A DNA stretch of 64,000 nucleotides from Pipra filicauda (taxonomy: Eukaryota; Chordata; Aves; Passeriformes; Pipridae). The notes beneath the pieces were generated by a model. The model saw only the letters and a program-made list of their open reading frames with translations. It ran no database searches and had not been told where the DNA came from. The translations under genes and the position numbers were made by a program. The stretch covers positions 248,001 through 312,000 of the forward strand of contig NW_024104504.1 in NCBI RefSeq assembly GCF_003945595.2, in the 5' to 3' direction. Shown piece by piece: positions 25,655 through 37,265 of the stretch (positions are counted from its first letter, which is position 1; each line of letters opens with the position of its first letter).

Positions 25655-25845
25655 TGTAAAGGATCTCAAGAAGGCATTTAGTACATCTGCTCTCTCTGAC
25701 AAAGAGCAGTTATTCCTGTTAGGTGTTTTTCCTTTCTCTTCTTCAAAATTCCAAAACCATCTCTAGGCAATCTGTTCTAGCACAACATTGCTTAAACCAC
25801 TAGAAAATGTTTCACACTTCAAGCCTGAATTTTCTGGGGTTTTTT
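25655..25845 (-). repeat. Ancient CR1 relic
   Basis: Words in the order of old CR1/L3-like 3' sequence can be read in the antisense orientation: CATCTCTAGGCAATCTGTTC, then CTAGCACAAC, then TAGAAAATGTTTCACAC and AAGCCTGAATTTTC. These correspond to the widespread 'cctaggcaatctgttccagc...' segment found in the 3' part of CR1 elements. Divergence is high and the ends are unclear. Confidence 0.55.
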
Positions 25846-26486
25846 ACATGGTCCTGACTGCTCTACTTTAGCAAGAATTGGCACAGCATGGGATTAAGTA
25901 GGACTAAATAACTACGTCTACACATGCTTTCCATTTTCTGTTTGGACTAGGGGCTTTGGTCAGTGACAGTAAAACTAAAGGACTATGAAAAAAATCTTTG
26001 GCAAATCTTTTTAGCAGTCCTTTTAAGTGTGTGCATTATGAAATAAATTATGAAATAAATAAAAAAATGGACACACAGTCTGAAGAAAAAAAGCTAGAAC
26101 TGGCATCAGAGAAGCATCTGTATCATGACAGGTTATGGATAATTTTAAGTAATGTTTAGCCCCAAAGATGGAAAACTGAATAGTCACCAATACTCAGCTG
26201 CCATCTCATTCTGCGCAGTGGAATTTTTTTTTTTTAAAGCACCTCATCTGAGATATGACAGAATTTCTTTTTTTTCCTTCTTTTTTTTCTCTTTATTTAT
26301 GAATTTTTGACAGCCATGTCAAAAATTAAGCAAACTAAATTAAGCAAACCGATTAAGCAAACCAAATGGTCGTGAATGAATGGGCACTTACTAAATATGT
26401 GTTTAGGGCCAAATTCAGATTCTATAGAAACATCTGGAAAACATTAATTAAGATACAGTTCTCAGTGCTGCAGATATATATATTTA

Positions 26487-26606
26487 CTTCCTTCCTTCCT
26501 TCTTTCCTTCTTTCTTTCCCTCCCTCTCTCCCTCCCTCCCTCCTTCCCTCTCTCTTTTTCTCTCTCTCCCTCTTTCTCCTTGCTTTTTCTCCTGTCTTTT
26601 TTTTTA
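26487..26606 (+). repeat. Polypyrimidine tract (CTTC)n/(CTCC)n
   Basis: About 120 bases composed almost only of C and T, moving from CCTT units to CCCT/CTCT units and a final T run. The 87-codon frame across it (Ser/Leu/Pro/Phe-rich) is an artefact. Such homopurine-homopyrimidine DNA can adopt triplex structure. Confidence 0.85.
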
Positions 26607-27010
26607 ATAACTATTTCAAAGCTGAGTAAGGTTTTAAGATTCTAAAATTATACAGAATTTAAGAAAATGAGATGAGAAAATTTCCACCTGCTAACAATTT
26701 AAAATCATGGTTTTTTTAGCTCCTCCTGCACAAGCTGATAATAGCACAAAGTACTGAAGGTTGGAACTGAATATGGTTCACTTTCTGTAGCAAGTCACAT
26801 CTTTTACTTTCTGTCTGTGATAGAAATGTTTTCAAATACAATCTGTTTAAAAAGACACTCCTAATTTAAACTAGTTGGTGCTATTTGGGTGTTCAAATAC
26901 TTGTTGTATTTCTGGTTTTAATACAGAACTCAGTGCTTCTCATCTTTAAAACTCAGCATGTTCAAAAATAGCTTACTTCTGTTGATAAATCTTTTTCAAG
27001 GTTGTTCAGG

Positions 27011-27038
27011 TTTTTTTCTTTTTTTTTTTTTTTTTTTT
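27011..27038 (+). repeat. Poly-T tract
   Basis: T homopolymer with one C interruption; it may be the reverse-complemented tail of a lost retroposon, but no adjoining body is recognisable. Confidence 0.8.
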
Positions 27039-27239
27039 AACTGTGCTGCAACAAAAATGGTTATATAACCACACAAATTTTCCTTAGGGGAAAGAATTTA
27101 CTGTATTTTGATATGACTTTATTCTACTCTCAAAAAAAGGACTAAGGTGTGCTGACTTTCCTATATGCTACCCCCATACTTGTACAAAGACTCATGCAAG
27201 GATGCTTATTACATGTGCCTACATATGTCTGACAAATCT

Positions 27240-27341
27240 GGGCTAGATCCTGTCACTTTTGTGCTAAGTAACACTTTATCCGATTCAAATAACTCATTTT
27301 GAATAAGTTCCTACTTGCATAGGAATGACAGAATACGGCCC
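27240..27341. mobile_element. Small palindromic MITE-like ancient element
   Basis: The ends GGGCTAGATCCTGTCA and TGACAGAATACGGCCC form a 16-bp terminal inverted repeat with 12 matches, and the centre has a perfect ATTCAAA/TTTGAAT inverted pair with a short loop, so the 102-bp unit folds almost end to end. The GGGCCAGATTCTG-type end resembles an old palindromic repeat family common in reptile and bird DNA; I cannot name it with certainty. It lies about 200 bp beyond the predicted PCDH9 polyadenylation site. Confidence 0.5.
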
Positions 27342-27514
27342 TCAGGATTTATCATTTGTTGCATATTCCAGTCTTATACATATCTATATGAACCAAATGG
27401 ACCATGACATGCTTAGAAAAATAACTGGAAATTCAGAACAAAGCAAAGAAACAAACCAACAAACAATAACAGAAAGGAAGAGAAATTAATGGGAATAAAG
27501 TCCCTAAGGCATCT

Positions 27515-27559
27515 GCCCAAGAACTAACACAACACAATCAGGAATTCAGAACATTTATT
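27515..27559 (-). terminator. PCDH9: Candidate PCDH9 polyadenylation site
   Basis: On the minus strand, AATAAA (plus 27559 to 27554) is followed after about 16 bases by a GU-rich element TGATTGTGTTGTGTTAG, the arrangement expected of a strong cleavage and polyadenylation site. Cleavage would fall near 27530-27544. Other minus-strand AATAAA hexamers lie upstream at 27900-27905 and near 27625-27630 but lack as clear a GU-rich partner, so this is the best-supported of several possible ends. Confidence 0.5.
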
Positions 27560-29440
27560 GCAAAAGCTGAATAACTAAATAATGTTGAACTGGCAAAGCA
27601 GTAACAAGGATAACTGGTTAGATATTTATTCTGTCAAAGTCATCAAACACCCCTCACAAACTGACATAAGTACTGCCATAAGCAATGCACCCCTAGCCCA
27701 TTTTAAGCCTTTTATACTGTGGAGGGAAAAAAAGTGAACTGCTATATACAAAAGAATAAAGAAAAAAAAGCTTGTGTTTTCAGTAAGAATAAAATCACCT
27801 TCAGATTAGCTAAATTTGTTACTTTAAGACTGATGTTTCACTGTGGCATAAATAACTTTTGATTTTTTTCTGTATGGACTTTTTTTGTTTTGCATGCTAT
27901 TTATTTGTGTAAATCATCTTTCATGCCTTAAAAAAACCCATCTAAAAATGTTTGGATTTGGATTTGCTTTGCGTGCAACTTAGATCTCACTAACATTAGG
28001 AGTCACTCTACTGGTTTGACTGAGGTGATGTGATACTGGTACCTGCCAGGCATCGACCAACTATGATAACAAACAGTTAAACAGCAATAATTAGAGATTT
28101 AACCCTTTAGTTTCCCCCAACTAGCCTACCAGGAGAATGCTCTGTTACATCATGAAGGCACAACACATTAAATATTCTGTGGCTATGGTCTAAAAACACT
28201 TGTGTTACTACAACATTAACGCAGATGAAGATCAACACAAATGCTGCTGTTTCAGCAATACATACTGTCTTAGGTATAGACACACACCTGCCCAATTGGA
28301 AAAACATTATTACTGTATTTTGCTCCTGTAGAATTTCCTCCATGTATTTCAGCTGGGATCAACATCAGCTACCACTCATTAAATGACAGACTACAGCTAA
28401 TTTGTTCTAGGATCCCAAATGAATAGCTTTCCCCTTCACCTGCCACCACACATTTAAATATTCTTTTGTTTTGCAATTTCCCTGTTTTATGAAACATAAT
28501 GGAAATGAAACAAAAAACCGCTAAGTTTTTAAGCCCTTACACAAGTTCTTTCACTTCTTAATATAAAATAAAATAAAATTAAATTAAATTAAATTAAATT
28601 AAATTAAAATAAAAGAAGAAATTCTACCTGAATGCTGGCATGATTTGCTACTACATAGAAAGAAATTTTTCTTTTTCCCTTTCTGCAACCAACCTTTCTT
28701 CCCACCCCATCACTTTTAACACAAGTGGTTTGAGTTCCTTGGAACATTGTGTGTCAGACAGACTACTAACACAGAAACACCATCACTGAAAATAAAAGCA
28801 AAACAATAGGAAGGCAATGAAAGAAATTAAAAAGCAACTGTGAAACACAGAAATATGCTACAGTATCTTTTCAAGTGAACATTATAAGTACACAAAAGTT
28901 GTAAGTAATAATTGTTTCTATTTACAAGTATTTGAACGCTGATTGACTTATAAGTGTCCACTAACATTGTTAATAGCACAATAGGTTTAATGTTTAGCTT
29001 CAATTGTTTGCAATATGATCTCAAGTATAAAGGTCTCAGCATAGATCAATGACAACAAAAGTACAATTTTCTAACTGGATATGCTTTTCAATCTTTGCAA
29101 TCCATTGAACTTTCATGCTCTCTCACTCTCCAAATGCATCTTCTGTTGTTCATAGCAGCAGTCCAGGGTCAAAACCAAAAAAACAAAAAAAGAATATTTG
29201 CAAACTGGAGAGATCTCTGCAGATTTTAATCATGTCTATTTAACAAAACCACACAACTAGTAGAAACACTCTTTCATGTTGCAGGACATCATACCTTCCA
29301 CGACGCTAACATAAAGATATGCATATCTCTGCTAGGTGAAGCATAGTTCTAGAGGTCTATCCAGTACATAAAGCTCTGACACACACATAGTATTAGCAAG
29401 TCTAAGTAGGCTAAAGTCATGGGTCCAAAGTAATCATTTC
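27545..29440 (-). other. PCDH9: Predicted PCDH9 3' UTR
   Basis: The sequence following the TAA stop on the minus strand, up to the candidate polyadenylation site, would be a 3' UTR of about 1.9 kb. It contains no intact interspersed repeat, only an (AAATT)n patch, in contrast to the flanks. Two Pumilio-type motifs occur in sense orientation: TGTAAATA (plus 28919-28926) and TGTATATA (plus 27743-27750). ATTAAA hexamers at about 29224-29229 and 28985-28990 could give short alternative ends. Extent is inferred from sequence signals only. Confidence 0.5.
28566..28615 (+). repeat. (AAATT)n / (AAAAT)n pentanucleotide repeat
   Basis: Roughly seven AAATT units flanked by AAAAT units. It falls inside the predicted PCDH9 3' UTR, where on the transcript it would read as AATTT repeats. 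Confidence 0.85.
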
Positions 29441-29814
29441 TTATAGCTGGTGTTCCTTTGGACTCTCCACAGCTCCTGAGGCCTGTTTATAAGACTTCAA
29501 GTTGGCCAGAGGAATGTCAGTCATGTGGTTGCCAGTGTTGAAATGGCCTTCACTGGAACCATACTGCTTTCGGTCACTGAACTGATTTCTGTTGCTATCT
29601 TCTTTCCAGGTCCTGGTCAATGTGTGTCCATTAACTAGTTTGTCCTTCTTAACCCATTCTTTCTGAGGGGCAAAGGTGGAGAGAGGAGACTTTGGCTGTT
29701 GGTATGGGCCCAAGCTAGGAGGCATCCAACAGTTGTCTGAGTGACCCAAAACCAGGCATTCTTGAGTACACATCTCTGTAGCTTCAGCTAATCCTCGTGG
29801 CCCAAGAGGCCCAT
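29441..29814 (-). CDS. PCDH9: Protocadherin-9, terminal coding exon
   Basis: This exon encodes the C-terminal end of the cytoplasmic tail of protocadherin-9, a delta-1 protocadherin: a single-pass neuronal cell-adhesion protein with cadherin repeats outside the cell. The exon starts after a minus-strand polypyrimidine stretch and ATTTACAG acceptor (AG at plus 29816-29815). It completes a split Asp codon (phase 1), then gives 123 residues beginning [14 protein letters not shown] and ending SPKEHQL before TAA (29443-29441). Recognisable tail segments in order are [17 protein letters not shown], then [20 protein letters not shown], then [17 protein letters not shown], then [15 protein letters not shown]. 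The related PCDH11X tail has a diverged ECLIYGHSD version of the first segment and a different end, so PCDH9 fits better; this comparison is from memory. There is no frameshift or premature stop. The start codon, ectodomain, membrane span and the RRVTF region must lie in exons to the right, outside this window. An open frame continuing upstream of the acceptor is intronic pyrimidine tract read as Phe/Leu/Ser. Confidence 0.93.
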
Positions 29815-29870
29815 CTGTAAATGAAAAACAAAGAGAAAGAAGAAAGAGGAAGAAAGGAAAAAAAAAAAAA
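29815..29870 (-). promoter_or_regulatory. PCDH9: 3' splice acceptor and polypyrimidine tract of PCDH9 last intron
   Basis: On the minus strand a run of T and C (the complement of the A/G run at about 29821-29870) leads into TTTCATTTACAG. The tract is unusually long, which favours constitutive use of this acceptor. Confidence 0.85.
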
Positions 29871-32800
29871 GACATAATATTAGATTGTGATATTTGTCAT
29901 TAAACTTATACATAGAACTCATGAGAAAATTAACAATGATTCTGCAACAAAATATTGTGCTGGTAAATCCCATATAAATTTTCATTCTGTTAGAAAGTAG
30001 TTGCTTTGTAGGGTATAAGCTGTATATGCTACATACCTCGTTTCCAGAAGTGGAAATAAAGTTCTGTTATCCCTAAGTTATCGGTCTTAGATCGTACTAT
30101 GAATAAACTTAAGTTTTTTTTCAGTCATACTAAGAAAATAAAGGTAATTAAGTGAAAATGTCAAAGGAAGTGAACATACCCTTGAAGATTCTGAGTAAGA
30201 ATTAATGCTGCTTATAAAAGCCTACAGTTTGGATGTATTCTCTTCTGCTTTCAACTCACTTTACTGCTGCAGAACCTTGGTGCACTAACAGCCTACTGCA
30301 AACTGAGAAACATTTATACTATCCAAAAACAGGTTTGCCCAGAGGAATGCACTGTACACAGGATTATCTAATGTCTACTGTTTTACAAACACAGGTTGGT
30401 TCATAGTTCTAGATTTCTATCCTGTGGATACACACTCTGATGTCCACTCCCAACAAGTAAGAGATAAGTTAAACATTGCTGGATTTAATAGGAAACTTTG
30501 AAACACTTCAAAACATTGCATGGAAGGAGACCATTAAACACATCTCAGATAGCTGCTTTACAATGACAAAATAAAGGGGTAAATGAAAAAAAAAAGCTTA
30601 TGTAAATCTTGCACTTGATAAAGAACTGTTCTCATAATTCTTTGAAAGATAGTAATATAAGACCACAGAAGAGAGAAATTAAGTTTGCTGAAGTACTAGG
30701 CATATTAAATATCCACATCATCTTTCACACACACCGGAGGACACACATGGCCAACTGCAGGCCTCTTTCAATCAAGCAGGTCACCCGTGCCTTCAGTAAC
30801 ACTAAATTCCTCTCAGTCTTACCGCATTTTTAGATGGCTTACTTTGCTCATCTGATCGGATTGGATGTATGAGGAAGAGGAAGCCAGGAAAAAAGCAGAG
30901 AAATCACTCTGTATGTCTTCATTAGATATTTCTCAATATCTGAGGTACGCTTTGTCATGATTCTTTGCTAACTGTGTTGTAACTTTGACAAAGAATTATG
31001 AGATATCTTTTCTTAACTTCAGAGTAAATCAGCTGGATAGTACTGCAGACATTTGAAGAGTTAAGGAGACATATTTCCTTGATTAAACAGCCCAGTGATA
31101 GGAAGGAAATTATAGATTGATTTTTGAGAAAGAACATTAGGAAATAGTCATGAATAGCAAAGTTACTAATCAGAAGAAATATGTCAGTGGTGTATCAGAA
31201 AAAAAAAAGTGTATCTTTATAATAATATAATTGAGACTCAAAATGATAAGTGAAGAAACACTAACAAAGATTTCTATGTTAAAATACCAAAGAATATTTT
31301 ATTCGCTTGTACTCCATGCATATACAATAAATTACCCTTAGTAACATATCTTTTTCTGAACACTGACATTAACTCAATTAATTTTATGGAAACTCCTATT
31401 CATTTCTCATTGCTTTTAAACACAGATATAAAAAATATCACCAGGTATATTTCCACATGTTACAATGTAATTAGCTCATCTTATCTCTGTGCAGCTTCTC
31501 TTTTTGAATATCTGGAGAATATACAGTACTCTGTTGATGTGACAGAAAATAATAAGCTATAATAAAAGTTGCTACCACATTCCCCATATTAGAAAGTGTC
31601 CTATTGCTGAAAACTAGAACATGAAAAATGTATAGAATCAATGCTAATTTCCATGTAGAGCAATACAAGATGAAATAAATAAACCAGAACCATTAGGAAA
31701 CACAACTGTAAAGTAGGAGCCCAGCAGAGATTTCAGTGAGAACCACAAACTACAATTCTAAAATGAGACCTGACATAATATCTTGGAAGAGACATATTCC
31801 TTTTTCTATAAAACTCTTATTTGAATCCTCTAGTATGAAATTCTAACTAAACTGAAGCAGGTACTTAGTGAGAAAACAAAGCAAAACAAAACAATAATAA
31901 GTAAAGAAAGTACTCACTGTACATTGTTAACATTTCCAAACTTTAATATATAGGTTAAAAGCTGATTTTCTTTTCTGTCTGACAACAGAAGTTTAATTTT
32001 GATTAGTTTTATTCCATTTCAGAGGAAAAACATGAGAAGTGTCAGAACTATTTTCAACCTGCCTACTCTCACAGTACACTACTATTTTGCTGACCAAAGA
32101 GGAAAGGTTTGGCAGGGATGAAAACTTTCAAAACACAAAGAAAACCTTTCGCCACAGAATGACACATTTCAAGAAATACAGTGCATGCACTCTGTGCTTC
32201 CAATCTACAGTGGAATAAAAGGTTAACAGAAGAGCCTTCAGTACGATAGTTCTGAAGGGGATAAGTTACTTTTTCTGTTTAGTTAAATAAATTTCAAGTG
32301 ATAAGAATATAATTTCCATTTAAAATTTAAATGAGCAATAAGCTGGTTTTACTTAGGAATAAATATGCATGGGGTCCTATAAGATACATGTCAAACTCTT
32401 TGGAAGATTTACTTTGTGTGTTTTGCTTTCTTCAGTTACAGTGCTAGGCAGTTAATGCTGTTAAACTCAGAATGAATTTTAAACACCCTTTGCTTTAGCC
32501 ATCTTTAAGCTGATAGACTTTCTGAAGAGCACTAGAATATTTAGATATCTGTTACTACTGGGAGCACCAGACAGGAATGAGGTAACAATGCTGAGATGAT
32601 CGCCTGTTCAGGAACTGCTCTTTGGGTTTTTTGAGTTTAAAAAATACCACTGCTCTGTTGCAGGCAAATTACAATTTTTGTATCGATGTCAGTCACACCA
32701 AGTGACAGTTGTAGACAGAGTAAGTACCTCTCCTTTTAGGGGAGGACTGAGAATCCCAGGGGACACTTTTTTTCCCAGTGCAGGACACTTCTTTTAGCTG

Positions 32801-32939
32801 TAAAACTGTTCAAATAGCTGTGAGGTATAAGTCTGCACACACCTCTACACATGCCTACATATAAATCTATGAACAAAATATATGTAGAGAATTGAGAAAA
32901 GGTTCAGACTCTACTCAAATGAGTATGTATATTTTCCAG

Positions 32940-33055
32940 TACTCTGTCTCATGTTTACAAATCTTTAAAATAGAGGGGATATTTACTTGCCTTACTAAAA
33001 TATTGTGAGTTTTAAATTTACAAAATGCCTTGCAAGACTTCATCTAATATATAAG
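32940..33055 (+). repeat. MIR-like SINE relic
   Basis: CATGTTTACAAATCTTTAAA, AGAGGGGATATTTACTTGCC and TTGTGAGTTTTAAA occur in the order of the MIR core ('catctgtaaaatggggataat...acctgcctcacagg...ttgtgaggattaaa'), followed by an ATGCCTTGCAAGA-like tail. It is a diverged copy in antisense orientation to PCDH9. Confidence 0.55.
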
Positions 33056-36000
33056 TAACAATTATTGTTTTAATTGTCTTCGGTTTGAGCCATCACAAGA
33101 GAAAAAGACATTCACAAAGTAATTTTTTTTTTAGAAATGCAGATTGATAGAATAATCTATTTTACTGTTGAGCTACTACAAGGAATGATCATGCTTACTG
33201 ATTCAGGAAAAAGGCAGCTTCATTCATAATATGTGTGGCGCCTGTCACAACTGTTTCCAGTTAAGGCCCTTAGATATAAGTATAATTTTTCATTAAATGT
33301 TATTGCTAATAATGGTGATGATCATGATTTAGGGGATTCTACAAATGTCCTACTGTGAGTCTCAGGAAAAAGACAAAAAGATAAAAAAGGGATCTCACCT
33401 ACAAAGAAAAAAAAAAAAGTCTTTGAACCATTAGGGTTTTTTCAGATTCTATTTTGTTTTATTACGTTCTCAATCATAGAAAGTTTATTCTTTTTTAAGA
33501 ATCTTTATTATTCCGGTTGCTATTTAGTACTGTAAAGTGAAATGATCATGAGTAATATGATGGGAGAGAGATCTTCTGGGGATAGCTTGAACTGAGGAGT
33601 TGGCTGCTATGTATTGAGAAAACATAATGTTGCTTTAATGGTAATTATCTTTCTCCTCCACCACTGCTGAACAATAGTTTTCACCCAATTTTCTAAAGTT
33701 GTTTCATTACCACGTACAGTGACGCCACTTAAAAACCTGTTCCTGCTGTTTTAATTTTATAATTGCATTAATTTGTTTCCTTTCTCTTCACAAAAAATTC
33801 TGTATCAAGCTTTTCCATACTGAAGTACTTTATTGATATGTGGTTTTTTTTTTTTTTCAAAGTATTTGTTCTCTGAACAACCCATAATCTGTGAGGCTGG
33901 TTATCAGTCTTGGCTGCTTGAATATATAATGACACAAGTGCAGATAAAACTGTACAAGCCATCTGTCTCTGGCGTTAAATGTTTTGAATGCAAACACAAA
34001 AGTGCATAACAAACACTCTCTTAAATTGTCTTTGTAAATATTTATATCAGATCTTACCCCAAAATGCTTGTTATTTTATTCTGCTAATAGCTGTCAAGCA
34101 GATGCATGACTTGCCTACTCAAAAGCAGACAGGTGTAAGAAGGAAAATGTATGCTTCAAGAACTGGTCATACCCTAATGCTGGAGTTTCTGTGTGGTCTT
34201 TTATCTCTTTTTATTATACCCAGAAGCTAAACAGCTATTTCATTGATTAACTTACTGCTGCAATTAGCAACTAGCTTGTGGTGTGATGACCAGCTGCTTT
34301 TCAACCTGCTTCTTTAAAACTCTCTTGCTTAAAGCCAGAAAATTCATTCTTCAATTCTGAAAGATTCAAGGCCATAACATAAGTTCCACTCAGTGAGATT
34401 TTTTCGTCTCAAAGAAAATAGGTACTCTTTTCCTGAGGGCACTAATATTAAGTATAATGGATTTGAACATGGCCACAGTTGTGTTTCAGACTATTATATT
34501 TATTTAACTTTACATATTGCATCCTACAAGAAAAACAAATAGCAGCAACATTTCAGTTCTATTTAACCTCAAATACAGGACGTTTTTTTAAGCTTTTGTG
34601 GGCTACTTTAGTAAATTACCTCTTCTGAGACCATGTGTTTTTACAGCCTTCTACACATATATTGGAACTAAAATGACATTATTCCATTTCATAGAGGTTT
34701 TCCCACTACTCTATATATTAAATATAAAAATTCAAAACCAGTTTATAATGAAAAATATTCTTTTGACATTTTTTTTACTCTGAAATATCAGCCAAATAAA
34801 TAAGAAAGACTATTCTTTATTTCTAGTCTGTTAAAACAAATAATCCAAGACTATGAAGCCACAGACATGCTGTGCTAGATGTGTTTCCTTGGTATTAATT
34901 AGTAGCAAGATTCAGTGACTACTAAAATATACATTTTTAATGACTTAGTCATTGCACCTGGCACAGTCAGTGCTGATAAATTCACATTCTCTCCTCAAAT
35001 CAGCTTGTTCCTAGGTCCCTGGATTCATACCACTGCAACTGCCAGTTTTGGTAGACTTATCACTAACACCTTGTCACCTGCTGCTTCCCTCTCTCCTTCC
35101 TGGAGCTCCATCCTCTGTACTCAGGTACAGATCAAGAAACCCCTGCTACTTTCTGTTCCCTATCTTGGCCCAAACTTCCCTTTCATCACAGCTGAAATAA
35201 ATAGTACTGTAAGGTTAGCTTATATCTGCATTACTTAGCAGAGATAAGCTGCCAGAATCCTTAATTAGTACAATAACAGAAGTGATAGGAAGCAGGGGAG
35301 GTGAGGGTGTGTGGGACAGCCCAGAACACAGAAAAGAAGGAATATAAGTATTTTCTGAAAAGATCTGGAAAACCTGGCAGAATAAGGTTTTCTACACAAT
35401 TCTGTGAAGTACTGAAATGATTCAGATGGGTTCCACAGATATGTAGGTGTCTAAGATCCAAACTGTAATTTCAAAAACTATGCAGGACTTCTTTGAATAC
35501 ATGGGTAGCTAAATTTTGAAGGCAACATTACTCAAGTACTGGAAATTCTGTTTGTACACAGTCTTCTGATGACTGCAGTTGCTTCATGACTATATTTCTT
35601 CAGAGTTAAGAAAGGAAAGAAAAAGATAAGAAACTATTCTCTATTTCTTGTCTCGAGTTCCTTTCACCTGTAGCTGCTTCATTACAAAGATACAATGAAA
35701 GGACATGTTACTTAGTTTTTTATATTTTATTTCTTTTTTTTTTCTGATATCATTCCTAGAAATTCAATACCATTATGATTTACAAGATATATATTTAATC
35801 AGTAATGGCTCTGCTGTCAATATGTTATTTTTATCTGACTTAACTTTCTGTGCCTATTTCCAATCACTTTTTCTTCATTGACATACATGTATGAAAACCA
35901 CTGTGTGTTTCCATTGGTGAATGGTCAGAAAGTAGACATGTTCTATAGAGTCTACTCTTTGAAGTACTGACAGTCTAAATAAAATTTTAGTTCCCTGCAT

Positions 36001-37227
36001 TTTCCAAGACAAGAGACTTTCCAAGAAAGGGAATTGATTTTATAATGCTTCTGAAAATAAAGTCTTTGATTTCCTAGACCTGCCTACCTACACATATCTT
36101 GAAGGAATTCTGTGGCCTGTATCTGCAGATTCTTTATCTGTTGTCCAGCCACATGCAAAGTAGGTACCACAAGATTAAGTTTGTTTCTTGCTATGCCTAA
36201 GCAAATACACTTAGAGCATACAAGGAATTTCAGCAGAATTTAGTTGGGTTACAAGAGTTGCTAATAATCCCATGAAGTCTTCCAAAATAGTTTGTTTGGA
36301 AAAGGAAAGGTCAGTCTATAGGCAGGCCACTATAACATTTCTGCCTCTGCCATCTCAACACACTCTTGAAATTAGTTCAGTCTATGTTATTACATTTCAG
36401 GTTTAGTTATGGGGTTTGTATGACAGAAATTATGTAATACTGAATTTATTTGGGACTCAACTCTTAGCAACATCTCAGAGTAAGAAATATGTTTTTAAGT
36501 TCTAGTTGCAGTTTCTCTTTGCTGCTTGAGAAGTCACAGAGATTTAACCAACTTCTAGCCTTCGGTTGTCCACAGAAGATAGCAAGGAGCCCATCTCATA
36601 ATCTCGACTGAATACAACTCACGTGTCTGCTGAGCTTGTGAGATACTAGGGGTCAAGTTTACTTAGTGCTTTCTAGTCTTTCTGAATAGATAGAAATATT
36701 GACATACATTAAGCTTTTGACCATTCTGAAGGCCAGTTGCAACACTGAAATCACAAGATCATGGTCATTGCAACACAGGTGTAGAAAGATGCCATAGAAG
36801 GTTTTTACAAAGCACCATGATCTGGAGCAGTACTGAGCTCCCACTGAACAGCTCAAACCTGAATGATTCGGTGCTTTTCACTGGTTCTAAAAATCCAATT
36901 TTGTTATCATGGATTGCATATTGCCTCTGTTCAGATCTTTATGTCACTCCTTATTTTTGTTTTTATAATTTAACTGGCTGAAACTTTATACTTTGGAGTT
37001 AAAAAAGTAGGTTCGCTAGATAATCTAATGGTTCTTTCTGGTTTTAAAAATCTACATAGCAGCAAGTATGAATACAAAACTGTATTTTGTATAAACTTTC
37101 ATGACAAATATATATATGTCATATATGTATATGAAAAAAATAGCCAGTTGTAGTGTATCCTTTAGAAATACAGAAGATACAAAATAATATCTGGGATTGT
37201 TATTCTGACTTAATACATTCTGTCATT

Positions 37228-37265
37228 AAAACAAACAAACAAACAAACCATCAAACAAACAAACC
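37228..37265 (+). repeat. (CAAA)n simple repeat
   Basis: Eight or so CAAA units with one CCAT interruption, then an AC-rich run. Confidence 0.85.

Larger units (their letters stand above)
22226..27534. other. Intergenic DNA downstream of PCDH9 with relic repeats
   Basis: No gene recognised. It holds a purine-rich run (22380-22440), an AT satellite near 23340, an old CR1 relic near 25.7 kb, a 120-bp polypyrimidine tract near 26.5 kb, a poly-T run near 27.02 kb and a small palindromic element at 27240. Open frames such as 25034-25393 (119 codons) show no domain. Confidence 0.6.

Noticed and set aside
26366..26629. 87-codon Ser/Pro/Leu-rich frame
   Set aside because: Most of it is a translation of the polypyrimidine microsatellite.
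29815..29985. Extension of the PCDH9 reading frame upstream (Met plus Phe/Leu-rich 'signal peptide')
   Set aside because: The residues come from the polypyrimidine tract and acceptor of the intron; the exon starts at 29814.
30700..30840. Possible small PCDH9 exon on the minus strand (balanced composition, AG before an open stretch)
   Set aside because: The translated stretch does not resemble any known protocadherin tail segment, and no convincing donor and acceptor pair brackets it.
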